DNA from: Turnera subulata
Lineage: Eukaryota; Streptophyta; Magnoliopsida; Malpighiales; Passifloraceae
Assembly: GCA_028386065.3 (NCBI GenBank)
Contig: JAKUCV010002500.1
Coordinates: 325,200 to 389,199, forward strand
DNA: 64,000 nt
Direction of reading: 5' to 3'
Part shown: in pieces, positions 21,475-33,259 of the stretch
Layout of the letters: the number at the start of each line of letters is the position of its first letter
How positions within the stretch are numbered: position 1 is the stretch's first letter
Program-made: the position numbers and the translations under genes
The notes under the pieces: generated by a model
Told to the model about the DNA's origin: nothing
What the model saw: the letters and a program-made list of their open reading frames with translations, nothing else
The model's database searches: none

Positions 21475-22670
21475 TCAAACTCGAAAGTATCCTTCTCCAA
21501 CCATACTTGATAGGTGGGGGATGGTGCTACGTCGAAGTGTTGACCAACATAGTCGTTCCGAGGCAGACTCTAACTTCCTTTGACGAACTTCATGACATAG
21601 GCATCCATGGAACCAGGGATTGGTGGAAGAATTGGTGCTGGAATGGTTTGAGTATGACCAAACTGTCTCAGGACCCAGGAAGGACGGTAGTAAGTGAATC
21701 TCTTGATACCTGAAAGAAGCACAAAATCTCGAGAAATGGTGCAAAGGAACACCTTTTACATGCCAAACCAATCACAGAACCAAACCACTTGGTCAACATT
21801 GATACTTTGGAGAGACGTGACCCATCCTCGGACAGAAGGAAAAGAGTTGATGTTCCCGTGATTCCTGAAGCATCGTGAAGAATCAGATTCATCTCTCGGA
21901 GGTTTGATTAGCCGAAGATGCTCCTGTAGCCACATATGTAGGAAGGCGATGATTAGAACAAAAGCTGGAGTTATAAAGAGAAAGATGATTAGGAGAAGAA
22001 GAGAGGGATTACCTGAAGAAGTAGCGGTGGACCAAACAAGGAGCACTCAGGATCATTTGAGAGATTGTCCAGACAATTTAGAGTCTCGCCTAGAATCACA
22101 GGAGTAAGGCTATCCCCGTTGGATAACCGGGCCACTAGAGCGCCTACACTTAGGGGACATGTACCGTAGGATCCTACTAGCAAGAATTCGCTCAGCATCA
22201 CGAGTGCAAGTACAGGATTGCGTTTCTTCTTTCTCCATTCGAGATCAGATTCTTGGGGATGTTCATGGAAAGGGTCACCGGAGAAGTATAGGTCCATTAG
22301 CTTGGATAAATCTAGAAGACCGTTGGAGTTCATGAGGAAGTGGATGTCCCATCAGTTAGCAAAAGGAATTGGCTAACTTCCTTCTTGACATGATCTGTAG
22401 AAGAAACCATGGCGAGGTTGCCGATGTCTTTAGCAATAAGGAGAGCAATGAACTCATCAATGGATGGACATAATTCTAGACGGCCTGAGCCAAAATAGAA
22501 GACACAAAGGTCTTGATCCCAAAATAGAGCAGTAGCATGGATTAGATTCGGATCCATCCTCATGAGGTGCAGAGAGAATAACTCATACAACTTGAATGGT
22601 TTAAAATCAAGACGACACTCTTGGGGGATACTTTCCATCCATTGGAGCACTTTTGCATGGAAAATCTCAC
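21475..22670 (-). pseudogene. Antisense extra ORF of a Tat-type retrotransposon (plant-mobile-domain-like)
   Basis: On the minus strand successive frames form one decayed protein running opposite to gag. The start region contains FYFGSGRLELCPSIDEFIALL; next come RNPVLALVMLSEFLLVGSYG and VARLSNGDSLTPVILGETLN, then FLHMWLQEHLRLIKPPRDES, then a frame with YYRPSWVLRQFGHTQTIP. The SCPSIDEF-like motif and the order of segments resemble the extra ORF reported in Tat/Ogre retrotransposons, which is related to plant mobile domain proteins. It is broken by about three frameshifts. Its role is unknown in any species. Confidence 0.75.
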
Positions 22671-22789
22671 CCTTCTTGGCCCTATATGTGTTTAGATGTG
22701 TTATGGAAGAGTTGCGAGGGTCTTTCGGTGCCCAAGGTCCAATTTATATTGGTTTAGGGTTGGCCAAACTCTCAAAACCGCCTTAGGAG

Positions 22790-22900
22790 AGGTCTAAATC
22801 TGAGGTGGAGTCGGTCTGGGAGTTATGACCGCCGGGACTGGGCGGTCATTTCGGGAAGACCGCCGAGCCCAACGGACAAATAAGAGAAGACCGCTGACAG
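22790..22900. repeat. GACCGCC module
   Basis: Contains ATGACCGCCGGGACTGGGCGGTCAT, an imperfect palindrome, followed by AAGACCGCCGAG. The same phrase family is found in the LTRs at 16660, 24975 and 28370 and in the unrelated element at 39095. Confidence 0.7.
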
Positions 22901-23095
22901 GAAAGGAAAGAGAGAAAAGAAGAAAAGAAAGGAAAAAAAAAGAGAGAGAAAGGAGGAACCCTATTCTAAAAAAATCAAACAAACATTTTTTTATTGAATT
23001 GAAAGGCACTTGTTAAATCAAAATTGAAATTGCGATGAATGCATGTGTGCATAGGGCCCGTCGAGCTCAAAAATTTTGACAAAAAAATAAAAAAA

Positions 23096-23822
23096 GGGGC
23101 ATGCTACCCCATGTATTGAATGAATTTTTTTTCGGGGCATGCTACCTCTATAATTTGAGTTTTCGGGGCATGCTACCCCTTGATTTGGTTTACTTATGTG
23201 ATCTGTTTGTTTCTCAGGGCATGCTACCCCGTTATGTAATATGTTTATTTCCCAGGGCATGCTACCCCGTTATGTCATCTGTTTGTTTCCTGGGGCATGC
23301 TACCCATTATGTAATGTATTTTGTTTCACGGGATATGATATCCTGTTGTGTGACCTGTTTGCTTCTGGGGCTTGCTACCCTGTTATGTAATGTGCTTTGT
23401 TTCCCGGGGCATGATGCCCCTCTATGTGGTGTATTTGTTTCTCGGGGCATGCTACCCCGCTAAGTGATGCGTTTTCAGGGTATGCTACCCCGTTCATTTT
23501 GTGTGATCTCCCGGGGCATGCTACCCCTTGTATGTGTTCTGCTTTACTGGGGGATGCTACCCCTTTCTGGACGTGTTTTGATTTTTCGGGGCATGCTACC
23601 CCATGCGATTTGTTTGAGGCATGCTACCCTGTACGATTGGAATCACAGTCATGACAATTGGTTTCCGGGGCATGCAACCCCATGTAACGATTTTCCCGGG
23701 GCATGCTACTCCATATGTCGATGAGACTCACTTGGGGCATGCTACCCCATTCTAAACCAAATTTTTCGGGGCATGAACCCCCATTGCTGGAGATGACTTT
23801 CTTTGGGGCATGCTACCCCGAA
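23096..23822 (+). repeat. Tandem array of about 20 GGGGCATGCTACCCC modules
   Basis: Twenty copies, complete or degenerate, of GGGGCATGCTACCCC start at mean intervals of about 37 bp, separated by T-rich spacers of variable sequence. The module is a short stem-loop (GGGG/CCCC arms, GCATGC core). It lies between the antisense ORF and the 3' LTR, where Tat/Ogre elements are known to have hypervariable repeats. Confidence 0.93.
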
Positions 23823-23915
23823 GGGTATATAATGCCCTGAGATTTTGCCGACAGCTAATGAGAAGGCATGTGATGCCATGGGAGGGATGAGATGATTCCC
23901 ACAATCGAGACAAAC

Positions 23916-24215
23916 ACCGAGTTCCCCAGGGAGGATGATAAAATCCCTAGAAAGTAGGTAATCTCGAAATCACCCCCATGGGGGGAGATATATCCCTAGT
24001 TGACCAAGATGAGAGGATTCTTTGTTGACAACCAAACCCGAGTTCCCCAGGGAGGACGATAAAATCCCTAGAAAGTAAGTAACCCCGAAATCACTCCTAT
24101 GGGAGGAGACATATCCCTAGTTGACCAAGTAAATTCTTTGTTGATGACTCGATATATGAGATGATTCTATCACAGACCGAGTCCTCTAAGAAGGACGATA
24201 AATCCTTAAAGACCC
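23916..24215 (+). repeat. Second tandem repeat, period about 121 bp, two and a part copies
   Basis: Units start at CGAGTTCCCCAGGGAGGA (23918 and 24039), run through CCCTAGAAAGTA and end TTGACCAAG. A degenerate third starts near 24178. It lies in the same 3' untranslated zone as the CATGC array. Confidence 0.85.
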
Positions 24216-24342
24216 GAGATGAGATGATTCCCGACCAATGGCACATATGTCGACATCAGCATCAACACCTACTCCATCAAATTTGGATGTTCTTCTTTTA
24301 GTTGGTTTATCATTAGTTCCTAAAGATTCACCAACGAGGGGC

Positions 24343-26140
24343 ATCTATGAATACCCTAAATTTGACCTGCTAATAATTCATTTTATTGGATTATAAATGT
24401 GTTTTTGTCTGTGGATTAAAGAGATGATTTGTTCCTAGGACGAAATGCATTTATAATTTAATTTGATGAGTTGTTAATATTTTAATTATTTTTGGGACTT
24501 TTTTGTATTTAACCCGGGATTATTGAGATGAATTAATTCTGAGTTTAAGCATATTTAAATTCTGAATTTAATAAAAATATGGGTATTTAGTTGTTTTAGG
24601 CTTTTTTATTTATTTTGGACCCATTTGAGATGATTTTGGGCTTAAAATAATTTAAGAGCCTAAACCAATTAAATATGGATCCTCCAGCATTTTTGGCCAA
24701 TCAAAACACTGGACTTATCAGTTAATTTACTCTGAATTTTCGTCCAAAATTTGGATTAAATTATTCCTTTAAGTGTTTTTGGTGTTTTATGGTAATTAGA
24801 GTGGAGTGGAGAGAAAGAAAAGAAATTAGGAAAATGGGTGGGGGTAGGCTACAAGTTAGGAGGGTTCCTGGAGCTAAAAATAGGCAAAAAACCACTTAGG
24901 AAGGGCGTGGGAATCAAGTTGGACCGGAATAATGAGGATCGAAACCGGAAAGGAAAGAACCATTTTGGAAACAGGTGCCGGCGGACATGGCGGCATGACC
25001 GCCAGCACCTGGCAGTCGTTGCGAGAGGACCGCCGGCGCCTGGCTGACATCCCTCCCGGTTTTGGTAGTTTTCCGATTTTTCCTATATTCTAGATTCTGG
25101 ATATCTACGTTGGATCTAGGGGTTCAATCCTGACCCTTAGATCAACACCACATCCAGACCCCCTGAACACTATAAATAGGACACCACACCACCCACCCCC
25201 CCCCCCCCCTCATTCACCCTCATTCACACACAATTTCTCTCTTCCCCGTCTATACACACATAAGCTTAGGTGCTTTGAATTATTCTCTAATTCCAAGCTT
25301 AGGAATCCTTCTAAAGGATTGAAATTCTGGAATAATTTTATGGAGAGGAGTAGTAGAAAGGAAGTAGCAAAAGGAGAGCAAAAGAAGGAGGAGAATTGGA
25401 GCAAGTTTGTGGAGAAGAAGAAGAGGAACCCGAGTAGAGAATTCCTGTACAGGTAGCCCTGGAAGAATCATCATATCTGGAGCTGTAGGTGTCAGATTGC
25501 TGCATTCTTGGAGTCCCTGAAAAGGTAAGATGTAGCTCTACACGTTTTATGTTGACATCAAAGACCTGTTCGGCCTTCTCCCACATCGAATTTCCCATTG
25601 AATTTCTACCAAAATTCTACTTAGGGGTGGTCAGCAAGTAGGAGTAAGAGGAGAGCTTCAAGAGGTAACTCATTTCGATTTGCTTAATTGATTGCTGCTG
25701 TGACGAATTGTTGATGCCGTTGATGTGATAATATGTGATGCACGCTAAGAACTAAGTGAGCTTTGAACCCATTATCAGGGGGTACGTAGGTAGTTTCTAG
25801 TAGTGGAAATGCAGGCTCAATATTTATTTATTTTCTATTTTGTCTTCCTTTTATTTTTTGTTATTTGTGTTGTTGTGCATGGAATATGTTAATCTTTAAT
25901 TGTACATGATCTCGCCCTAACATGGATGGGTGCCTCACACCTTCCCATCCATGGCAAACCCCCGGGTCTACATCTTTGGTTCGTTCATCAGTTGCCTAAA
26001 GGAGTCACTGGTTGTTTATGGAAGGTTTTTCCCAGAATTTTGCCCTATAATAAAATTCGGATGGCGACTCCAAAGATGTTAATAACAGTTAAGAAGCAGG
26101 TGGTGAGTGAGCCTAATGAATTTTGGGTCAGGTACTCACA
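24343..26140 (+). repeat. Second, diverged Tat/Ogre-type LTR
   Basis: It runs from TATGAATACCCTAAATTTGACC (TG decayed to TA), preceded by GAGGGGCATC, to GTCAGGTACTCACA. It shares the promoter block CCCCCTGAACACTATAAATA (25150-25178) with the LTR at 16134, but most of the rest is diverged. A C homopolymer lies at 25195-25209. Confidence 0.8.
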
Positions 26141-26466
26141 GTATCGTGAACAGTGTCGGTGAAAAGCACCGTGAACACTAATTTCGGAAAATAAAAAACC
26201 AAACAGTGCGGGAGAGAGGAAAAACTCTATCTCCTATAAGGCACTACAGCTCCACTACCATGAAGATTTTTGTGAAACGATTTTCTATTGATTTTCTGAT
26301 AATACATAAGGTAAACATACACCACTATTTATACAAGTAGAAGAGAATACTATTAAAACTAGGAATTCTAAACTTATACTCCAAGTAAAGTTATTTTTTC
26401 TTTTTTAATTTTTATGTCGGTCAACACTACGGTAGTTGCTAGCTCTCCCTTTGCCCCCCTCCGCCG
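26141..26466. other. Unassigned spacer between the Tat LTR and LINE A
   Basis: AT-rich sequence starting GTATCGTGAACAGTGTCGGTG, with a paired phrase CACCGTGAACACTAA. No ORF or identifiable element end. Confidence 0.4.
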
Positions 26467-27150
26467 GTGTCACTTCCGAGCAAGCCCTTAGGTGATTGGA
26501 TCAACCTGCCAATCCGAGCGCGTCGCCCTAACAGGAAGCCTCAAGAACCTCGAGCCTCATTCCCAAACTATAATCTAGGGGATCCTTCCTACAGGTATGC
26601 TGCACTTTTTGAGCCCCAAGGCCCTAACCCGTATAATTTTGACAATACAAGCCCACAGAAGTTTTCCTCACCTAGTCCCCCTTTGATCTTTAACGCTATG
26701 AGTTTCAAACCTCAATCCAAACCCAACCAGAAAAAAGGCCCATCAAACAAGAAAAGCCAGGAATCCACCAGAGCCCTCCTTAACCAGGAATAGTCCCTAC
26801 CGACAACCCAGCCCATACGCACACCCTTAAAGGACATCTCCAACCCCCCACCCCCAGCTCTCAAGAGCCCAACACCGAAAACACCAGCCATCGAGACTAG
26901 ACAAAATAAGACACCACCCAGCCCACAAACACCTTTGAATAAACCCTCCCCAGCCCCTACCTCGTCCTTAATGGATACTTCTCACTCAATTGTGCCCCTT
27001 GATAAGTCACACCACTCTACCATTGTCACCAATATGCCAGAACAGGTCCTCATCTATAGACTACCTACGTTGGTTGAGTCTCACCAATACACCCAACCTC
27101 ATCATCTACAATAGCCTCCTGTCCCAAGCTAAACCCTGCGATCCCCTAGT
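26467..27150 (+). pseudogene. LINE A ORF1, C-terminal part
   Basis: Reads KPLGDWINLPIRARRPNRKP and continues through low-complexity Pro/Ser/Lys-rich sequence with stops near 26791 and 27112. This resembles the linker after the zinc knuckle in plant LINE ORF1 proteins. The DUF4283 and CCHC parts are absent. Confidence 0.6.
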
Positions 27151-28997
27151 TGTGAGGACCCGATCAAAACTTAATTTGATCCCTAACTACATCAAAGGAG
27201 TCACCGCTCATATTTTATTAAGGATAAAATTTAGGGAAAAACCATGACATCCATTACCCGAAGCAACCGGTCATAACGAACCAAAGATGTAAGATTCGGG
27301 GGTTGGTCACATATGGGAACGTGTTAGGCAACCGTCTATGTTGGGGCGAAATTGTGTACAATTAAATACCAAAGTATACCTTATGCACAGACAACACAAC
27401 AACGAAAATAAAGCAAAAAAAAAAACAGAATAGAAAATAAACACATAATTGAGCTTTGAGATTCCACCAGTAGAATCCACTTACGTACTCCGACGACCGG
27501 ATTCAAAGCTCACGTATTTCTTACATGGCATCACAACACAACACAGCAACACATTAACATCACCACAATAACATAATAAAAGAAAAAGAAACACACAACT
27601 TGGCTTGCATCCCGTTTTTAGACCGAGACTTCCTACGTACCCGTGTGACCGGGGTCAACGTCACGCAGTTCTAACATGGATTCACGTAACAATCAAAGCA
27701 TCAGCGTCAAAAGCATCATAGCAGCAAATTCACAGCAGCAAAAATCGAATTAAGAGGGTTTAGGGTTACTTCTTGAAGCCCTCCTCTCGCTCTTATAAGC
27801 TTTCTGCTTCTTAACAGAATCTTGGCTTGAATTCAATCAAAAATCTGGTGTAGAAGGAGGCCGAATCAGCATCTAGCGTCAACTGCAAAGTTGTAGATCT
27901 CTCTCCTAAATTTCCACGAACTCAAAAAATGCAGTAATCAGACGTCTACAGCCCGAGAAATTGCAATTTTCCCGAGACTGCATAGAGAAGAAAGCTCTTC
28001 TCGGGTTTGCACTCTATTCCCCAACAATTTGCTTCGATTGGCCTCCTTCTTGCTCTCTTCTTGATCTCCCTATGCTACTTGGTTGTTTCTACTCCTCTCC
28101 ATGAAATTTCTCCAGAATTATAGCTCCTAAAATGATTCCTAAACTCAATGAACTAGGATTTCTCCAAGCACTCTAAGCTTAAGGTGTATAGAGAATAATT
28201 CTAATATGTACCTCTATTATATGTAATGGGGGGGGAGGGGTCTATTTATAGTGTTCAGGGGGTAGGGGTCGTCCTATTAATCTAAAGGTCAAGATTGAAC
28301 CCCTAAATCTGACGGTTAAGAGCTGAGCTAGGATTTGGAAAAAGAGGAAAAAAAGAAGATTCTGGAAGCGTTAACCGCCATGGCCCTGGCGGTCATGTCG
28401 TGATGACCGCCGAGGCCTGGCGATCTTCTCTCCCTTTTCCGGCAGTGGTCGCGGTCATGTCTCCATGTCCGCCACCGGCTGGACAATTTTTCCTTTTTTC
28501 TTACTTTTCCTCCTCCAATCCGATTCCTAGTTGGTTTCCACGCCCTCTAGAATGTTATCTGCCCAAAAAACACCCTAAACTTGTATCCTACTCCAATACT
28601 TTTCCTTTTTATCAACCACACATTAAATTATTCATCTTTTCTAATAAAACTACCATAAAAACACAAAATAGGCAAAATATATATTTAATTCTAAATTTGC
28701 ACAAAAACTAGGATTAAATTGGACTGCAGGCAATGTGTTTAAATGGGCTACTACTACTAGAGAATCCATATTTTATTAGCCCAACCTTAATATCTATTTC
28801 TAACCCAAAATCAAATAAATAATAAAAGTCAAGAAATAAATAAAAAGAATTAAACAAATACAATATCCTTCTTCTACCATATTAAACCATAAACATATTC
28901 ATGCCATTAATCAAATCATCTCATCAATCAAGGACATAAACACACTCATAATTCAAAAAAAATAGAACATATCATGGGTCAAATTTGGGTGTTCACA
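27151..28997 (-). repeat. Antisense solo LTR of the Tat/Ogre type inside LINE A
   Basis: 1,847 bp. On the minus strand it runs from TGTGAACACCCAAATTTGACC (28997) to GGGTCCTCACA (27151). It matches the LTR at 16134-18010 along its length, including the reversed TATA block (TATTTATAGTGTTCAGGGGG near 28235). Flanks (CTAGT and CCAGC) are not an exact duplication. No internal region remains. Confidence 0.9.
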
Positions 28998-29178
28998 CCA
29001 GCCGTACCACCTGAGATCCCCTCATCTAATCCCCCAATACTTATGGGCACAGAGGCTTCTTCTTCTCTCTTGATGGAGTGTGAAAGTTCAGAACCAATTG
29101 CACAAGATGTTGTTATGACTACTGCCACTGGGGAAGGAATTGGAGCTGCCAACCTCTCCTAAATTTCTACCTTTTGTA

Positions 29179-31026
29179 ATGACGTCTCTTATGACATGGA
29201 ACTGCCAAGGTGCAAATAAACCAAAGTTTCGAAGAATGATGAAGGAATTGAAGAGAGAATGGAATCCAGACATTGTGATGATCTCTGAACCACGCATTAG
29301 TGGGAGAAAGGCAGCGAGGGTAGTTTCAAGGCTAGGTTACCCTTACTCACACAGAGTGGAAGCTCATGGTTTTGTTGGTGGGATTTGGGTCATGTGGAAT
29401 AGGGACGAGGTGGGCCTCACCATCCTCCATAACCACCCCCAATTCATCCATATGCGGATAGAAGCAACCAACAGGAGCTTCTTCTTTTTACAGCTATTTA
29501 TGCATGCCCTCAAGACCAATGGAGAAGGTTCTTGTGGGAGAATATTGTGGCTATAGCAAGCTCAACAATGGATCCATGGATCATAGGGGGCGACTTCAAT
29601 GTAATTCTAGCAGGGTCCGAAAGAATAAATAGATAGGGCAACCAAGGAATGGCTAACAAAGCTTTTTAGAAGTGTGTTTTTGATGCGGGACTAATCGATA
29701 TGGGCTTTGCAGGTCAAAAATTCACTTGGCGTAGTGGTGGGCGCTCGGCGAGGCTTGATCGCTTTTTGTGTAACAATGTATGGGTCCAAGTATTTTCTGA
29801 AGCAAGTGTTTTTAACCTGTCTAGAGTTGGTTCTGACCATGGCCTGGTGTTCTGCAGGGCATCTCCCCCCACACCTCCCACCCAACAGCCACAAGCCTGT
29901 AAGTTTCAAGGGGCATGGCTAACCCACTCTGATTTTGGAAGGTTGGTAAAGGACACATGGAATTCTAATGCTGACTTACTAGTAAATACGGACCAGTTTG
30001 TGGAGAAGGCCAAGGATTAGAACAGAACATTATTTAGCAATATAAACGTGAGGAAGAGGAAGTTGTTGGCTCGAATTGAAATCATCCAAAAGTTCTTATC
30101 AACCAAACCTTCTCGTTTCCTTGTTAACCTTGAATCTCAATTTTGAAATGATTTAGATTGTGTATTGGTCTAAGAAGAAATGTTGTGGTATCGAAATTCC
30201 CGAAGTAGATGGAACACGGTGGGGGATTCAAACACAAAATTTTTCCACCAGACCACACTTATACGGAGGAAGAAGAAGAAAGTCCTTGCTCTGAAGGACC
30301 AGGAGGGGTGCTGGCAGTCTAACCTTGAATGTATCAGAGTAATGACTCACTCATTTTCAAACTTTCTTTACTGTCGAGCAGCCTAGTGGCCATCATTAAG
30401 TATTTCCTTTCTCTTTTCCAATCATCCCTGAAAGTGATTTGGAATAGGTGGTGAGCCCTGTGTCTTTTGATGAAGTAAAGAATTGTTTGTTCCAAATGAG
30501 CCCTCTCAAAGCACCAGGTCCTAATGGACTCCATGCCCGCTTCTACCAGTTTTAATGGTCTATAGTGGGAAGCAGTGTCTATAATTTTGTGGAGAGGGTG
30601 TTTGAGCTTGAGCACTGGGAGCCCATCATCAACAAAACTATAATTGTTCTCATTCCAAAGACTGAAAGGCCGCAAAACTTATCCCACTTTTGGCCCAAGT
30701 CATCTACAAGTTGATCATAAAGATAATAATGGAGCGTATTAAGCCTTTCCTTCCTGGCCTTGTCACCCCTACACAGATGAGCTTTGTGCCTGGGAGACAA
30801 ATCACCAACAATATTGTGATTGTCCAAGAAGCCATCCATACTATGAGAAGGAAGAAAGGAGGCCAAGGTTACATAGCCATCAAGGTGGATCTCGAAAAAG
30901 CATATGACAAGTTAAGTTAGGAGTTCATTGAAGACACTCTTTATGGCATAGGTCTCCCCCAACAGTTTGTGAGTTTAATTATGAAGTGCATCTTCTCCTC
31001 CTCCCTACGGATCTCTCTAAATGGGG
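29179..31026 (+). pseudogene. LINE A ORF2: endonuclease and truncated reverse transcriptase
   Basis: The endonuclease begins MTWNCQGANKPKFRRMMKEL, with PDIVMISEPR and GGIWVMWNRD. The end of the domain (RSGGRSARLDRFLCN, SDHGLVF) is in another frame near 29720-29860. RT follows: PLKAPGPNGLHARFYQ near 30500, then a deletion near 30680, then MSFVPGRQITNNIVIVQEA and KVDLEKAYDKLS. It stops at SLRISLNG where the LTR fragment begins, so the catalytic FADD box is missing. Several frameshifts and stops. Confidence 0.85.
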
Positions 31027-31485
31027 TGTGAGAACCCAACCCAAAATTACTTGGGCTTCCTCACCTTTTCCTTTACACCTTCTTCTTAACCAATACCCAA
31101 TATCTTTAGAGTCACCACCCGAATTTTATTATAGGACAAAATTCGGGAAAAACCTTTCCTTGAATCCCAATGACTCTATTTAAGAAACCGGTTAGCGAAC
31201 CAAAGATATTAGGCCCGGGGGTTTGTCACGGATGGAAAGGTGTTAAGCACCCATCCGTGTTGGGGCGAAACTTTGTGCAATTGAGGAAATATGTATGCCT
31301 TGTGAATAGGTGTGTGCAAGGTGTGGAAACAAATCACAAAATAATAAAATTGAAACAAAAAGAGGAAAATAAAAATATTTGGGCTTGATTCTCCACCACA
31401 AGAGACCACCTACGTACCCCGGCGACCGGGTTCAAAGCCCACGTAGTTCTTGTCATGGCATCACATAACACTCACATCATCAACA
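31027..31485 (-). repeat. Tat/Ogre-type LTR fragment, antisense
   Basis: Starts TGTGAGAACCC (reverse of an LTR 3' end). It shares with the other Tat LTRs the reversed phrases for GGTGGCGACTC, TTGGTTCGTTA..., GGGTGCCTAACACC and the CCGGGTTCAAAGCCCACGTAG block. Only about 460 bp, the 3' part of the LTR, survive. It cuts LINE A and abuts LINE B. Confidence 0.8.
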
Positions 31486-31543
31486 AAAAAAATTTTCTTG
31501 GGGCCTAAGTTTTCGGACGCTTTGAGTTTTAGGGTTTTGGTTT

Positions 31544-33184
31544 GTGAGTGCACCGCCGCATGCAGTAGGGTCGTCGGCACCGCGCCCTGCACCCTCTGAT
31601 AATACGAGAGATACGGAGATGTTTGTTGAGAGCCAAGGGTCTCCTGTTAGGACGGAGGCTCCACGCTCATTTTGGGATGCTATGACAACGGGAGATCATG
31701 ATGCATGGGCTGAGGAAGATATGGAGGTTGATGTTTTGGAGGGCGATATAACGTCAGAGTTGACGGAGCGTGGTCCGGTGATCCACTTGTCGCGCCGGTA
31801 TCGGGAGAAACTGAACAAGCTCTGGGAAGATACGGTGATTGTGCGACTGTGGGGGCGCACTGTGGGTTTCAAAACCCTTTGTAATCGCCTTCCAAATCTC
31901 TGGCGCCTTCGGGGCAGTTTCAAGGTTATTGATTTGGAAAACAATTATTACCTGGTGAAATTATCGGATAAACAGGATTGTCTTCGTGCTCTAACTGAAG
32001 GTCCCTGGGTCATCATGGACCATTACCTCACTGTGGAGCCTTGGGAACCTAACTTTGATCCTTTGGCTCACAAGGTAACGATTGTGATTGCATAGATTCG
32101 TGTGCCGAGTTTATCCACAGAACTCTATCAGCGAGAAATCCTTCGAGCGGTTTGTGATAGAATTGGTCGGATGGTGCGGGTAGATTGTACTACGCAGAAG
32201 TCAGAACGGGGGAAGTATGCGAAGGTTGCTGTGGAACTTGATTTATCGAAGCCTTTGGATAGTGAGGTTTGTGTTGATGGTCGTTGGTATCATATCAAAT
32301 ATGAGAATCTACCCAATGTTTGCTTTGGTTGTGGTCCTATTGGGCACAATCTGTCTATTTGTCCTTTCAAGGTTCCTTCATCTGTGGTGCAGTCTATTCC
32401 TACAGGGACCGCTTCGGGATTGTCAACTGCTGTTGGACAGGATTCTCATGGCTCTCCCTCTGTGTCCTCTCCGGTGGTGCATGAACCATCTAGTTCTAAA
32501 TATGGTGAATGGATCTTGGTTCCTTCTCGGACACGCTCTACTTCTCGGAAGGTATCTTCTGGTGTCTCTCTTGATGGCCACGATAGTGGGAAGAAGACGA
32601 CCACAGGGTCACGTTATGCGGCTTTGGAGGTTGAGCCCGTTCCGGTGCAGCGGATGGCTGGGTCTTGCAGTGGTGTTAGTATAGTCTCTTCTGTGCCTAC
32701 GGGTTTTACTTCTAGGGCTTTGGTGGTGGCTCAGGGGAAGGGGAAAGAGAAGGTGGAGGCTGACAAACCTCGACGGACAGGGAAAACTAAGTCGACCAAT
32801 CGGAAGAAGGAGGACTTGGTCTTGCCGCTGGTACCTGTTGGGGGTTCGCTGATTTTCTTTGCTGGTCCTGTTACTTCCTCTCTGAATGTCCCGCCCTTGC
32901 CTTCTCTTAGTTCTGCTTTGGTCGTTTCTTCTGTGTTTGATGTGATGTTGTCTAATGTCTCGTCTTTGCCTCTTCCTAGTTCTGCCTTGCCTGCTTCTTC
33001 TGTGTCTGGTGTGATGTTGTCTAATGCCCCGACTATGGTTCCTTCGTCCAGTATGGAGGTAGCCTTTGATGTTCGGGGTCAGAGTCATTCGGTGTTGCAG
33101 GATCCGGGGGCGCTTCTTCTAAGGATACTTCGGTGCTTGTTCTACCTTTGGATAATGCTTTGGATGGCTTTGGTGATGAGGTGA
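31544..33184 (+). pseudogene. LINE B ORF1: DUF4283 and zinc-knuckle RNA-binding protein
   Basis: LINE ORF1 proteins bind element RNA. Segment 31544-32095 has the DUF4283 domain (LWEDTVIVRLWGRTVGFKTL, FSKV-like GSFKVIDLENNYYLVKL, GPWVIMDHYLTVEPW). A TAG at 32093-32095 interrupts a frame that continues without shift (IRVPSLSTELYQREIL) to the C-terminal zinc knuckle CFGCGPIGHNLSIC (about 32324-32365) and a Ser/Val-rich tail. The stop sits where relatives have Trp, consistent with TGG to TAG. The first ATG in frame is at 31618, although the frame is open from 31544. Confidence 0.85.
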
Positions 33185-33259
33185 TGTGTGACTCGGTCGC
33201 ATCTTTCTCCCAATGATTTTTCTGTTGTTAGGTTTCCCTTTTTCCTTAGCTATTATTTT

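Larger units (their letters stand above)
16134..26140 (+). mobile_element. Remains of a Tat/Ogre-type Ty3/Gypsy retrotransposon with an antisense extra ORF
   Basis: In order: LTR (16134-18010), primer site, gag and protease remnants on plus, an extra ORF on minus, a tandem-repeat-rich 3' region, and a second LTR (24343-26140). RT, RNase H and integrase are missing between about 20930 and 21475. The two LTRs share layout, TATA region and ends, but they are strongly diverged and have no matching target duplications (GCTAG left, GTATC right). So this is either an old element or a chimera of two related ones. Lineage is inferred from the primer-site sequence, the gag and protease style, the antisense ORF and the repeat-rich 3' end. 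Confidence 0.8.
26467..31026 (+). mobile_element. LINE A (plant L1 type), truncated and interrupted
   Basis: The tail of ORF1 (26467-27150) and ORF2 (29179-31026) are separated by the antisense solo LTR 27151-28997. The element is cut off within the RT domain by a Tat LTR fragment at 31027. Its 5' end and 3' tail are missing. Confidence 0.82.

Noticed and set aside
23096..23822. CRISPR-like array
   Set aside because: Repeats are regular, but the host is a plant, the spacers are degenerate copies of each other in length and T-richness, and the array lies in a retrotransposon 3' region.
16134..26140. Treating both Tat LTRs as a certain pair from one insertion
   Set aside because: They are strongly diverged and lack matching target duplications, so a chimera of two related elements is equally possible.
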